Position numbers and translations under genes: made by a program. A DNA stretch of 64,000 nt from Caballeronia megalochromosomata (GTDB lineage Bacteria > Pseudomonadota > Gammaproteobacteria > Burkholderiales > Burkholderiaceae): assembly GCA_001580565.1 (NCBI GenBank), contig LRBF01000096.1:25939-89938 (forward strand), in the 5' to 3' direction. Under the pieces are notes generated by a model. The model saw only the letters and a list, made by a program, of their open reading frames with translations. It searched no databases and had not been told where the DNA came from. This document shows, in pieces, positions 1-9,840 of the stretch; within the stretch, counting starts at the first letter, position 1, and each line of letters starts with the position of its first letter.

Positions 1-3000
1 GCGTTCGACGCCTCGACCACCGTCACGCTGCCCGGCGGGCTGCAGTTCGTCGGCGGCACGCTCGCGGCGGCCGATCTCGCGATCTATCGCGGCGACGGCA
101 CGCGACTGACGGCCGGCGTGGACTACAGCGTGAGCGGCAACACGATCACCTTTCTCGACGCAGGCGGCGTCGCGACGCTCACGGCCGGGCGCGCGGGCAC
201 GGCGGCGGATCAGGCGGGCTCGAACGTCGTCGTCATCAGCTACGATGCGACGGTCATCGGAAGCATTGCCGCGGGCAGCACGCTGCAGACGAGCGCCGCG
301 CTCACGCACTACGCGAGCGTCGAGGGCGGCACGGACTTCACGCCGACCGACCTCACCGACACGGCCAGCGAGCAGATCGCCGCGCCCGCCGTCAGCGTAC
401 GGTACGGCGGCGGCACGCTCGACGACGCGGATTCCAGCGCGAGCCACACGACCGGCAGCGACCTCGTGATCGGCGAAAGCATGACCTACGACATCGTGGT
501 GACGCTGCCCGAAGGCAGCACGCGCAATCTGCGCGTCGACGATCTGATTCCCGCCGGCCTGCGCCTCGACACGAGCTTCAACGGCGGGCTCGGCTATCAG
601 ATCATCACGACCGCCGCGGGCAGCGCCGCGCTCGCGGCGGATTTCAACGGCAGCGTGAGCGTGGCGAGCCTCGCGGCCTTGTCGGGCCAGCTTGGCGCGG
701 ACGGCGCGGGCGCGCGCTGGACCTTCGCGACCACCGCCGCCACCGCCGACAACAACGGCGCGAACGATTCCTTCGTGATCCGCGTGCATCTGGTGGCGAG
801 CAACACGACGGGCAATCAGGCGGGCGTGACGCTCGCCGACCCCGGCCGGCTGGTCTACAGCGATCCGGACGGCGACACGCCCAACGGCGCGGCCGCGCTC
901 GATCGCACCGTCGCGCAGAGCGGCGCGGCGCCGACCGTCGTGATCCGCGAGCCGACGCTGCAGGTCACGCAGACGACGCCCGCGCTGCCGCGCTTCGGTG
1001 TCGACCAGGGCGATACGGTCGAGTACGACATCACGATCAGCAACGGCGCGGCCGCAACCGATTTCAACGCGTTCGACGTGAGCTTTCTCGATACGCTTCC
1101 CGCGCAACTCGGCAATCTGGCGATCCTCGGCGTCACGTACCAGAACGGCGCGACCAATCACGGCGGACCGGATTTCGAACTGGCGGGCGGCCAGTTGCGC
1201 ACGGCGGCGGGCGCGAACGTCGACATCGCGAAAGGCGGCAGCGTGACGATCCGCGTCTCCGGAACGGTGCTCGCGTCGGCGGCGAGCGTGCCATCGTTCG
1301 ACAACACCGCGACGGCCCGGTGGACGAGCCTCGACGGGACCACATCGGCGAGCGCCGATCCCGCCGGCGAGCGCACCGGCGCGGACGGCCTGCTCAACAG
1401 CGGCGCGCTCAACGACTACCGCACGAGCGCGACGCTGACGGTGCCGGTCGCGCAGGTCGTGACGATTTCGCGCGTGGGCGGACTCGCGGACACGCCCGCG
1501 CCCTCGCCTACGGACGCATCGGACGAGAGCGTCACGGTGGGCGAAGTGATTCGATACCGCGTGGTCTCGCTGCTCGCCGAGGGCGCAACCAACGACTACT
1601 CACTGCAAGTCACGTTGCAGAACGGCCTGCGCTTCATCAACGACGGCACGGCGCGCATCGTGTTCATCTCGAACAACGGCATCACGACGGACATCACCAG
1701 TCTCGTGACGGGCGGCACGCTCAACGAAACCGGCAACGAAACGAGCCCCGAAGCGCTGCCGATCACGCCGGACCTGTCGGGCGCCGCGCCTACGGGCGTG
1801 CTCAACGCGGCGAACATCAGCGTCGCTACCGATGCCAACGGCAACGAGATCATCACGTTCCGGCTCGGCAACATCGTCAACCGTGACAACGACGCCGACC
1901 TCGAAGGCATCTCGCTCGAATTCAACACGCGCGTGGCCAATCAGGCGTCCAATACCGCGGGCGCGGCGCTCACGACGAGCGCGGTCGACCGTTCCGGGAC
2001 CAACCTGCTGTCGACCGCGGATACGGTGCGCGAGGATATCGTCGAGCCGGCCTTCACGGGCGTGCAGAAACAGGTCTACGGCTTCGATCCGGGCGTCGGC
2101 ACGAATAGCGGCACCGCTCAGGTCGACGTGCGCTTCACACAGAGCGGCACATCACCGGCCTACGACGTCGTGCTCAACGACAGCTTCACGGGCGCGACGG
2201 GCTACACGTTCGATCATCTCGTGATCAACGGCACGACCTACACCGCGGCGCAGCTCGCGGGCATCGGCGCGGCGGTGAACACGAGCAGCGGCCTTCGCCT
2301 CACCTTCGCCGAGCTCGCGGTGAACAGCCAGGTGCAGGTGTTCTACTCCGCCGATGTGCCCAACGCCGCGCCCATCGCGCCGACCAACGCGACCCTCACG
2401 TGGACCAGCCTGCCCGACAGCTTCACGAACTGGGGCGGCTCGGGCGTCGGCGTCGCGGGCACGGCGGATGGCGAGCGCACCGGTTCGGGCACGAGCCCCA
2501 ACACATACGTGCGCACGAGCGCGGCGGGCCTCGGCGTGGTGAGCGGCACGCTGTGGGACGACACGGCATCGGCGACGGCGTCCGCCACGCCCGACGGCCC
2601 CGGCCTTGCCGGACAGACCGTCACGCTGACGTGGGCGGGCGTGGACGGCAACCTCACCACCGCCGCCGACAATCTCGTCTACACCGCCACCACCGACGCG
2701 AACGGACACTACGCATTCGGCGTGCTGCCGCTCGGCGTCTACCGGATCCAGGCGCCCACGGGCACGATCACGTATCCGCAGCCGGTCGGCGCGCTCGCGG
2801 TGCGCATCGACAGCGACGCGGCCACGCCGCTCGGCACCATCGGCTTCACGCTCGCGGATGGCGGCACGGCGAGCGCCAATGCCGGCTACGTCGAGCAGAA
2901 CGATGCGCCCGTCAACACGCTGCCCGCAGCGCCGACCGGACTCGAAGACACGACGCTCAGTCTCGCGGGCATCACCGTGAGCGATGTGGACGCGGGCGGC

Positions 3001-6000
3001 GGCACGCTTCAGGTCGCGCTCAACGTGCTGCACGGCACGCTCTTCCTGAGCGCTCTGCCCGCCGGCGTCACGGAATCTGGCGATCACACCGCGACGCTCA
3101 CGCTGACCGGCACGCTCGCTTCGCTCAACAGCGCGCTCGCCAACCTGCAATACCTCGGCAACGCGAACTTCAACGGCCCGGATACGCTGACGGTCAGCAC
3201 CAACGATCGCGGCAATTTCGGCGACTTCAACGGCAACGGCATTCCCGGCGAAGCGGGCGATGCGCGCATCACCACCAGCACGCTGCCCATCGCGATCACG
3301 GCGGTCAACGACGCGCCCGTCGCCGTCCCCGATGCGGCGAGCGCGACCGAGGCCGGCGGCAACGCCAACGCGCAGCCGGGCGTCGATCCGACCGGCAACG
3401 TGCTCACCAACGACACAGACGTCGATATCGCCACCAACGGCGACGCGCTGCGCGTCGTGCAGGTGAGCAACCAGAGCGGCACGCAAATCTTCCTGCCGAA
3501 CACGGGGCGCGGCGTCATCGCCGGGCTGTACGGCACGTTGAGCCTGGGCGCGAACGGCGGCTATCAGTACGTCGTCGACAACGCCAATGCCGCCGTGCAG
3601 GCGCTGCGGCTTTCCGGGCAGACGCTGACCGAACGCTTCACCTACGTGATCAATGACAGCGCGAACGCGAGCGCCAGCACGACGCTCACCGTGACGATCC
3701 ACGGCGCGAACGACACGCCCGTCGGCGTCGACGACACCGGAACGGCTACCGAAGCGGGCGGCGTCGCGAACGGCACGCCCGGCAGCAACGCGACCGGCAA
3801 CGTGCTCACCAACGACACCGACGTCGACAGCGCGGCGAACGGCGAAACGCATCGCGTGACGGGCATCACGAACCGGCCCGAAATCGCGGTCAACGCACCG
3901 CTCGCGACCGTCGCGGCGGGCACGACGAGCGGCAACGGCACGAGCATCGCGGGCGCATTCGGCACGCTGACCATCGGCGCGGACGGCTCGTATCGCTATG
4001 TCATCGACAACAACAACGCGCAGGTGCAGGCGCTCGTGCCCGCCGACGCGCCGCTCGTCGACACTTTCACCTATGCGCTGGCCGACGCGGGCGGGCTCTC
4101 CGATCTCGCGCAATTGCGCATCGAGGTGCACGGCGCGAACGACAATCCCGTCGCGAGCAACGACGCGGGCGCGGCCAGCGCAGGTTCAGTCAGCACCGGC
4201 GTGAATCCCGTCGATGCGACCGGCAATGTCATCACGCAGGCGAGCCGCCCCGGCACGACCACGCAGCCGGGCGGCAACGGCATCGACACGGACGTCGACC
4301 ATACCGACAATCCGAACACGCTCCTTGTCGTGAATGGCGTCCGAACCAGCGCCGGAGCGGCGGGCGGCAGCCTCACGACGGTCACCGCGGGCACGACCGC
4401 CGCGAACGGCACGAGCATCGCGGGCCTGTACGGCACCATCCGCATCGGCGCGAATGGCGCGTACGACTACGCGGTGGACAGCAACAACGCGGCGGTGCGC
4501 GCTCTCGCCGCCGGCGCGACGCTCACCGAAACCTTCACGTACCGCATCGTCGATACGAGCGGCCTCGCGGATCAGGCGCAACTCGTCATCACCGTGCGCG
4601 GCGTGAACGACGCGCCGACGCCTCAGACCGACATCGGCCACGCGGTGGAAGCTGGCGGCGTGAACAACGGGACGCCAGGCGTCAATCCCGCCGGCAACGT
4701 ACTCGCCAACGACAGCGATCCCGAGCACGACCCGCTGACGGTGACGGCGATCCGCACGGGCGCGTCATCGGGCGCGGGCACGGCGGGCGTGCCGGGCACG
4801 CCGCTTCGAGGCGCTTTTGGCACGCTGACGCTCGGCGCGAATGGCGCGTGGCAATACGTCGTCGACAACGCCAACCCCGACGTGCAGGCGCTGCGGCTCG
4901 CGACCGACTTTCTCACCGAGCGCTTCACCTACACGGTCGCGGACTCGCACGGCGCGGCGGCGCAGGCCGAACTCGACATCGTCATTTCCGGCAAAAACGA
5001 CAATCCGGTCGCGCAAAACGATGTGGCGAGCGCGATGGAAGCCGGCGGCACGCTCAACCAGACACCGGGCGTCGATCCATCGGGCAACGCGCTGCTCAAC
5101 GACACGGATGTCGACGCTGGCGACACCAAGGCCGTCGATGGCGTGCGGGCCGGCGCCGAAGCCGTGCCGGGCAGCTTCGCCGCCGTCACGGGCGCGACCG
5201 CGGTCAAAGGCACGTACGGCACGTTCACGATCAACCCGGACGGCAGCTACACCTACGTCGTCGACAACAGCCTGCCTGCCGTGCAGAGCCTGATCATCGG
5301 CCAGAGCGTGCAGGAAACTTTCACCTACCGCATGCACGACGCAGCGGGCGCGAGCGACACGGCGCAGATCTCCGTGCAGATTCGCGGCGCCTTCGATGCG
5401 CCCGTCGCCCACGACGATTTCGCCCTCGCTTCGGCGAATATCGGCAACGGCAGAGCGTTCGACGCCGTCGGCAATGTGCTCGCCAACGACACCGACGTCG
5501 ACCAGACCGACTCGCTCAGCGGCAACGCGGCTCGCGCAGGCGGCCCGGCCGCAGCCGCGCCGTTGTCGGCGATCGCACCGGGCAGCAGCAGCAGCGTCGA
5601 CGCCACGATTCTGCAAGGGCAGTACGGCACGCTCTTCATCGGCGCGAACGGAACCTATCTCTATCGCGTGGATGCGACCAATCCGACGGTCATCGCGCTG
5701 GGTCCGCTGCAAACCGTCGACGATGTCTTCACGTACCGGGTGCGGGATCGCGACGACCTGACGGACCTCGGGCGGCTCACGATCGTCGTGCGCGGACGCA
5801 ACGATGCGCCCGTTTCCCGCGACGACGCCGCAACCGCCATCGAGGCGGGCGGCGTGAACAACGCGACGCCGGGCGTCGATCCGTCGGGCAACGTGCTCGC
5901 CAACGACACGGACCCCGACGGCGACGCCATCCACGTGAGCGCCGTGCAGGGCGAGAGCGGCGCGGTCGGCACGCCGCAGCACGGCGCGTACGGCACCCTG

Positions 6001-7428
6001 ACGATGAACGCCGACGGCACCTGGCACTATGCCGTCGACAATGCATCGGCGGCGGTCCAGGCGCTGCGCACGAGCGGCCAGACGCTGCAGGACGTGTTCA
6101 CCTACACGAGCGCGGACGTGCTCGGCGCGCAAGGCACGGCGCAGTTGCGCGTCACCATCGAAGGTCGCAACGACGCGCCCGTCGCGCGCGACGACAGCGG
6201 CACGGCGATCGAGGCCGGCGGTGTGAACAACGGGACGCCGGGACGCGACGCCACCGGCAATGTCCTCGCCAACGATACCGACGTCGACAGCGCGGCCAAC
6301 GGCGAGACGAAGCAGGTCGTGAGCATCGCGAACGACACGGGCCGCAGCGCCGAAGCGGGACAGGCGCTGGCGGGCCATTACGGCACGCTCGTGGTGAATG
6401 CGAACGGCAGCTATGACTACGCCGTGGATAACGCCAATGCAACCGTGCAGGCGCTGCGCACGAGCGGCGACACGCTCACCGAAACGTTCACGTACCGCAT
6501 GCGCGATACGGCCGGCGCGAGTTCGCAGGCCACGCTCACGGTCACGATCCACGGCGCCGACGACACGCCCGCCCCGCACGACGACAGCAACGTCGCGAGC
6601 GATCAGACGCCTGCGCCGCAGGCACGCGGCAACGTGCTGGCCAATGACGGCGATGTCGATGCGAACGATCATCTCGACGTCGCCGGCGTGCGGTCGGAAA
6701 CCGGCGCCGCCGCCGCGCCGGGACATGCGCTGGCGGGCCGCTACGGCACGCTCACGCTGAACGCGGACGGCACGTACACCTACGCGATGGATCTGACGAA
6801 CCCGCAGGCGCTGGCGGCGGCCGGGCTCGGCCAGGTGCTCCAGGACACGTTCACCTACACCGTGAGCGACACCGCGGGCGCGACCGCGCAAGCCGCGCTG
6901 GTGATCCATCTCGATATCTCATCGCCCTATATTCCGCCAGCGGGTGCGGGCCCGTACTGGAACCAGGCACTCGCGACGACGGCCAATTCGCAGACCGAGC
7001 AAAACATCGTGCCTGTCGTGTTCGTGACGCCCGTCGTCGAGGCGGACGCGGTGCGTGCAACCGAGCGCTCGCGCGAGGCGGACGGCAGCCAGATCGGCTG
7101 GCCGCTCGAACCCGATGCGACGTTCGCGTCGCGCACCATGCCCGAGCTTCAGCCCGATCAATTCGTCGGCGGGACGGTGCGCGACAGCCAGCTCGCGAGT
7201 ACCTTCGATGAGGCGTGGATCTTCGGCCGCCACGGACGCGTGAGCCTCGACGCCGACGGCCTGCTCGCCGACCCTTCGGTGTTCGCCGCGCTCGCAGACC
7301 ATCTGACGGAGGGCATGCATCCGCCCGCCGAAAAGGAGCCAGCCAGGACGGCGCAAGGCTTCGCGTCGCAATTGCATGAAGCCGCGCACAAGCTGCCCGC
7401 CGTGCGCGGCAGAGCGGCCAGCCGCTAG
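1..7428 (+). CDS. Giant VCBS-repeat surface protein/adhesin, 5' end outside window
   Basis: The frame is open from base 1, so the true start lies upstream; about 2475 residues are visible. In order they comprise several DUF11-like immunoglobulin-type repeats (each introducing phrases such as 'TYDIVVTLPEG' and 'VEYDITISNGA'), an SdrD-B-like domain near bases 2530-2870 ('SGTLWDD' to 'GVYRIQAP'), a cadherin-like domain (about 2905-3300), nine VCBS repeats (3307-6918), and a C-terminal tail of about 170 residues. Composition is Gly/Ala/Thr/Asp-rich with almost no Cys or Lys, as expected for an exported adhesin. No RTX nonapeptides (GGxGxDxLx) are visible, and the tail is unlike a classical type I secretion signal. 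It is followed 22 bp later by the TolC-like gene and three adaptor genes, suggesting it is the cargo of that exporter. An adhesion or biofilm role is inferred from the domain families. Confidence 0.9.
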   Translation, partial: AFDASTTVTLPGGLQFVGGTLAAADLAIYRGDGTRLTAGVDYSVSGNTITFLDAGGVATLTAGRAGTAADQAGSNVVVISYDATVIGSIAAGSTLQTSAALTHYASVEGGTDFTPTDLTDTASEQIAAPAVSVRYGGGTLDDADSSASHTTGSDLVIGESMTYDIVVTLPEGSTRNLRVDDLIPAGLRLDTSFNGGLGYQIITTAAGSAALAADFNGSVSVASLAALSGQLGADGAGARWTFATTAATADNNGANDSFVIRVHLVASNTTGNQAGVTLADPGRLVYSDPDGDTPNGAAALDRTVAQSGAAPTVVIREPTLQVTQTTPALPRFGVDQGDTVEYDITISNGAAATDFNAFDVSFLDTLPAQLGNLAILGVTYQNGATNHGGPDFELAGGQLRTAAGANVDIAKGGSVTIRVSGTVLASAASVPSFDNTATARWTSLDGTTSASADPAGERTGADGLLNSGALNDYRTSATLTVPVAQVVTISRVGGLADTPAPSPTDASDESVTVGEVIRYRVVSLLAEGATNDYSLQVTLQNGLRFINDGTARIVFISNNGITTDITSLVTGGTLNETGNETSPEALPITPDLSGAAPTGVLNAANISVATDANGNEIITFRLGNIVNRDNDADLEGISLEFNTRVANQASNTAGAALTTSAVDRSGTNLLSTADTVREDIVEPAFTGVQKQVYGFDPGVGTNSGTAQVDVRFTQSGTSPAYDVVLNDSFTGATGYTFDHLVINGTTYTAAQLAGIGAAVNTSSGLRLTFAELAVNSQVQVFYSADVPNAAPIAPTNATLTWTSLPDSFTNWGGSGVGVAGTADGERTGSGTSPNTYVRTSAAGLGVVSGTLWDDTASATASATPDGPGLAGQTVTLTWAGVDGNLTTAADNLVYTATTDANGHYAFGVLPLGVYRIQAPTGTITYPQPVGALAVRIDSDAATPLGTIGFTLADGGTASANAGYVEQNDAPVNTLPAAPTGLEDTTLSLAGITVSDVDAGGGTLQVALNVLHGTLFLSALPAGVTESGDHTATLTLTGTLASLNSALANLQYLGNANFNGPDTLTVSTNDRGNFGDFNGNGIPGEAGDARITTSTLPIAITAVNDAPVAVPDAASATEAGGNANAQPGVDPTGNVLTNDTDVDIATNGDALRVVQVSNQSGTQIFLPNTGRGVIAGLYGTLSLGANGGYQYVVDNANAAVQALRLSGQTLTERFTYVINDSANASASTTLTVTIHGANDTPVGVDDTGTATEAGGVANGTPGSNATGNVLTNDTDVDSAANGETHRVTGITNRPEIAVNAPLATVAAGTTSGNGTSIAGAFGTLTIGADGSYRYVIDNNNAQVQALVPADAPLVDTFTYALADAGGLSDLAQLRIEVHGANDNPVASNDAGAASAGSVSTGVNPVDATGNVITQASRPGTTTQPGGNGIDTDVDHTDNPNTLLVVNGVRTSAGAAGGSLTTVTAGTTAANGTSIAGLYGTIRIGANGAYDYAVDSNNAAVRALAAGATLTETFTYRIVDTSGLADQAQLVITVRGVNDAPTPQTDIGHAVEAGGVNNGTPGVNPAGNVLANDSDPEHDPLTVTAIRTGASSGAGTAGVPGTPLRGAFGTLTLGANGAWQYVVDNANPDVQALRLATDFLTERFTYTVADSHGAAAQAELDIVISGKNDNPVAQNDVASAMEAGGTLNQTPGVDPSGNALLNDTDVDAGDTKAVDGVRAGAEAVPGSFAAVTGATAVKGTYGTFTINPDGSYTYVVDNSLPAVQSLIIGQSVQETFTYRMHDAAGASDTAQISVQIRGAFDAPVAHDDFALASANIGNGRAFDAVGNVLANDTDVDQTDSLSGNAARAGGPAAAAPLSAIAPGSSSSVDATILQGQYGTLFIGANGTYLYRVDATNPTVIALGPLQTVDDVFTYRVRDRDDLTDLGRLTIVVRGRNDAPVSRDDAATAIEAGGVNNATPGVDPSGNVLANDTDPDGDAIHVSAVQGESGAVGTPQHGAYGTLTMNADGTWHYAVDNASAAVQALRTSGQTLQDVFTYTSADVLGAQGTAQLRVTIEGRNDAPVARDDSGTAIEAGGVNNGTPGRDATGNVLANDTDVDSAANGETKQVVSIANDTGRSAEAGQALAGHYGTLVVNANGSYDYAVDNANATVQALRTSGDTLTETFTYRMRDTAGASSQATLTVTIHGADDTPAPHDDSNVASDQTPAPQARGNVLANDGDVDANDHLDVAGVRSETGAAAAPGHALAGRYGTLTLNADGTYTYAMDLTNPQALAAAGLGQVLQDTFTYTVSDTAGATAQAALVIHLDISSPYIPPAGAGPYWNQALATTANSQTEQNIVPVVFVTPVVEADAVRATERSREADGSQIGWPLEPDATFASRTMPELQPDQFVGGTVRDSQLASTFDEAWIFGRHGRVSLDADGLLADPSVFAALADHLTEGMHPPAEKEPARTAQGFASQLHEAAHKLPAVRGRAASR
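3307..6918 (+). repeat. Nine tandem VCBS repeats inside the adhesin gene
   Basis: Each unit runs about 110-150 codons. It opens with a variant of 'NDAPVARDD', continues with 'EAGGVNNGTPG' and 'GNVLANDTDVD', carries a central 'YGTLTLNADGSY.Y.VDN' strand, and closes with 'ETFTYRMRDTAG' plus a beta strand ending in 'TIHGAND'. Units begin near 3307, 3709, 4135, 4609, 5002, 5392, 5803, 6169 and 6559. The third, sixth and ninth units lack the 'EAGG' segment, so the array has diverged and is not a recent perfect duplication. VCBS domains are known in large bacterial adhesins. Confidence 0.85.
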
Positions 7429-7450
7429 CTCTCGAACGAGGATTCGCGCC

Positions 7451-9079
7451 ATGCCACGACATCAGCCGCATCTGTCAGGAGCCGCGGTCGCCTTTGCACT
7501 GTGCGTCCTCGCGGGCTGCTCGTCCCTCCAGCCGCAACCCGCGACGACCGATCAGATTCGCGACCGCGTCGTCACCGACCAGCTCGCCATGTATGACGCG
7601 CAGGAACCCGTGAAAGGCCCCATCACGTTCTATCAGGCGGCGGCGCGGGCGCTCAAGTACAACCTCGACTATCGGCTCAAGCTGATGGAAAGCGCACTCG
7701 CCGCGAATCTGCGCGATGTCTCGACCAATGCGCTCTTGCCGCAACTGGTGGCCTCGGCGGGCTACTCGTATCGCAGCAATGACTCGGGCGGAACGTCGAT
7801 CGGCATCGAGGATCGTCAGGTGAGCTTGCGGCCGTCCACCTCGGAGCAGCGCTATCACGAACTGGTGTCGCTCGGCATGACGTGGAACCTGATCGATTTC
7901 GGCATGGCGTATTACCGCACGCAGCAACGCTCCGACCAGATGCTGATGGCCGAGGAGCGCCGCCGCAAGGTCGCGCAGAACGTGCTCCAGGACGTGCGCA
8001 ACGCCTACTGGCGCGCGCTCTCCGCGCAGCGCCTGAAGCCGGAAGTCGATCAGTTGATCGCCCGCACGCAGGCCGCGCTGCGCAATGCGCACGAGGCGCA
8101 GGACAAGGGACTCATGCCGCGGCAGGACGTGCTCGCCTATCAGCGCGCGCTGCTCGACGCCATTTCGCTCCTGACCGTGCGCCGGCAGGATCTGGAATTC
8201 GCGCAGGCCGAACTGGTCGCGCTGATGTCGCTGCCGCCCGGCACGCCGCTCGTGCTCGCCGATACCAACGACGGCGCGCTGCCATTGCCGCCCCTCTCCA
8301 CGCCGCAGCCGACGCTCGAACTGATCGCCCTGCAGAACCGCCCGGAAATCATGGAGGAGTGGTATCGCAAGCGGGTCAACGAGAACGACATCAAGATCGC
8401 CAAGGCGCAGTTGTGGCCGAACATCGGCATCGACATGAACGTGAACTACGACTCCAACACCTATCTCTACAACAACTACTGGGCGGCGGTGGGCGTGCGC
8501 GTGTCGCTGAACCTGTTCCGGCTGCTGCAACTGCCGGCGCTGAACGAGCAGGCCGCCTCGCAGGAGCAGACCGACAACCTGCGGCGCATGGCGCTTTCGA
8601 TGGCGATTCTCACGCAGGTGCGCATCGGCTCGCTGCGATATCAGCTCGCGTTGCAGGAACTGAGCTTCGCCGACGACAGCCTGCGCGTGGATCACGATCT
8701 CCTCGATTACGCCAATGCCGCCCGCACGGCGTCGATCGGGTCCGAGCTGGAAGTGATCCGCGCCGAAGGGCGTTATCTGCTGTCGCGCTATCTGCGCGAG
8801 GCGGCGTATTCCGACTGCCAGTCGGCATGGGGACGGCTCTACAACTCGCTCGGCTACGACGTGATGCCCGATGCCATCGCCAAAGACGACGTCGATACGC
8901 TCGCACTCGAAATCAAGCGCACGATGACGCGGCAGGAAACGTATCTGCCGAGGCTTCCCGCTCCCGATTCAGCCGCGCCGCTCGCGCCGTTCGGGCAGAC
9001 GTCGCCGCCCGCGCCTGACATCGCGCAACCGCTTGTCGCCCACCCTGCCGGAGCAAGCGATGCGTTATCCGTGCGCTGA
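7451..9079 (+). CDS. TolC-family outer-membrane channel lipoprotein
   Basis: 542 residues from ATG 7451, which has GAGG 9 bases upstream. The N-terminus is a lipoprotein signal with lipobox LAGC (about residues 19-22), so it should be acylated and anchored in the outer membrane. The body has the two-fold outer-membrane-efflux architecture of long Ala/Gln/Leu-rich helices (for example around 'NVLQDVRNAYWRALSAQRL' and 'QEQTDNLRRMALSMAILTQ') separated by beta-strand segments. It would form the outer-membrane duct of a tripartite exporter. Its stop overlaps the start of the next adaptor gene by 20 bases, implying one operon. It sits next to the giant adhesin rather than an RND pump, so a secretion role is more likely than drug efflux, although the family alone does not decide this. 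Confidence 0.88.
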   Translation: MPRHQPHLSGAAVAFALCVLAGCSSLQPQPATTDQIRDRVVTDQLAMYDAQEPVKGPITFYQAAARALKYNLDYRLKLMESALAANLRDVSTNALLPQLVASAGYSYRSNDSGGTSIGIEDRQVSLRPSTSEQRYHELVSLGMTWNLIDFGMAYYRTQQRSDQMLMAEERRRKVAQNVLQDVRNAYWRALSAQRLKPEVDQLIARTQAALRNAHEAQDKGLMPRQDVLAYQRALLDAISLLTVRRQDLEFAQAELVALMSLPPGTPLVLADTNDGALPLPPLSTPQPTLELIALQNRPEIMEEWYRKRVNENDIKIAKAQLWPNIGIDMNVNYDSNTYLYNNYWAAVGVRVSLNLFRLLQLPALNEQAASQEQTDNLRRMALSMAILTQVRIGSLRYQLALQELSFADDSLRVDHDLLDYANAARTASIGSELEVIRAEGRYLLSRYLREAAYSDCQSAWGRLYNSLGYDVMPDAIAKDDVDTLALEIKRTMTRQETYLPRLPAPDSAAPLAPFGQTSPPAPDIAQPLVAHPAGASDALSVR

Positions 9080-9830
9080 ACGCTTTCGCCTCGCAGCCGC
9101 GCTCCTGCTGTTCGCGCTGCCGCTCGCGCAAGCCGCGAAGCCCGCCGCCGGCGAGGGCCTCGACGATCCCAACGCGATCCGCGTGCTGCTCGCGCCCAGT
9201 CTCGAAACCACGCTGTCGAGCGAGATGAACGGCACCGTCACCGATCTGCACGCGTCGCTCGGCAAGCCGATCGCGAAAAACGCCGTGATCGCGCAGATGA
9301 ACTGCGCCGAAGTGCAGGCGCGCGCGAGCGTCGCGAAAGCGGAACTGAACATGGCGAACCAGAATCTCGCCGCCAAGCGCAGCCTGCGCGATCTGAAAGC
9401 GGCAGGCGATATCGAAGTGGCGATGGCGTCCACCGACGTCGAGAAGGCCAAGGGCGCGCTCTCGCTCGCGAAAGCGCAGCTCGGCTATTGCCAGGTGATC
9501 GCGCCTTTCAGCGGACGCATCGCCAAGGTGTATGTCAAGCCGTATCAGACCGTCAGCGCGGGCACGCCGATCGTCGATCTGGTCAGCGACGGCGCCCTCA
9601 AGGTGCGGCTGAACGTGCCGTCCGCGCTGCTCGTCAGGCTGCGCTCGGGCAGCCGGCTCGACATCACCATCCATGAAACCGGCAAGACCTATGCGGCGCA
9701 CGTGAGCGCGGTCAACGCGCGCGTCGACGCGGTCGCGCAGACGGTCGAACTCGAAGCGCAGCTCGACGGCGCGCCGCCGGATCTCGTCGCGGGCATGAGC
9801 GGCGTCGCACGGATTCCGCCGAGTCCATGA
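9060..9830 (+). CDS. Small HlyD/RND-type periplasmic adaptor
   Basis: 256 residues from ATG 9060 (GGAG 7 bases upstream), overlapping the upstream stop. A clear signal peptide ends near 'PLAQA'. The rest is a short membrane-fusion protein: half lipoyl motif ('LETTLSSEMNGTVTDLHASLGKPI'), a short coiled-coil hairpin (about residues 80-140), the second lipoyl half ('YCQVIAPFSGRIAKVYVK') and a beta-barrel domain. It is shorter than typical RND adaptors and lacks a membrane anchor, so it is probably soluble in the periplasm. It is the first of three consecutive proteins with adaptor domains and probably bridges the outer-membrane channel to the inner-membrane components. Confidence 0.82.
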   Translation: MRYPCAERFRLAAALLLFALPLAQAAKPAAGEGLDDPNAIRVLLAPSLETTLSSEMNGTVTDLHASLGKPIAKNAVIAQMNCAEVQARASVAKAELNMANQNLAAKRSLRDLKAAGDIEVAMASTDVEKAKGALSLAKAQLGYCQVIAPFSGRIAKVYVKPYQTVSAGTPIVDLVSDGALKVRLNVPSALLVRLRSGSRLDITIHETGKTYAAHVSAVNARVDAVAQTVELEAQLDGAPPDLVAGMSGVARIPPSP

Positions 9831-9840
9831 ACCAGCCGCG

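Noticed and set aside
2152..6909. Long antisense open frames (hundreds of codons) across the VCBS array
   Set aside because: They are codon-bias shadows of the repetitive GC-rich adhesin gene; they are Arg/Val/Ala-rich and contain no recognisable domain.
3307..6918. Regular repeats that might suggest a CRISPR array
   Set aside because: The repeats are long, in frame and encode VCBS domains; there are no short identical repeats with unique spacers.
118..7428. GTG at base 118 as the start of the adhesin
   Set aside because: The frame is open back to base 1 with the same domain character, and there is no ribosome site before 118.
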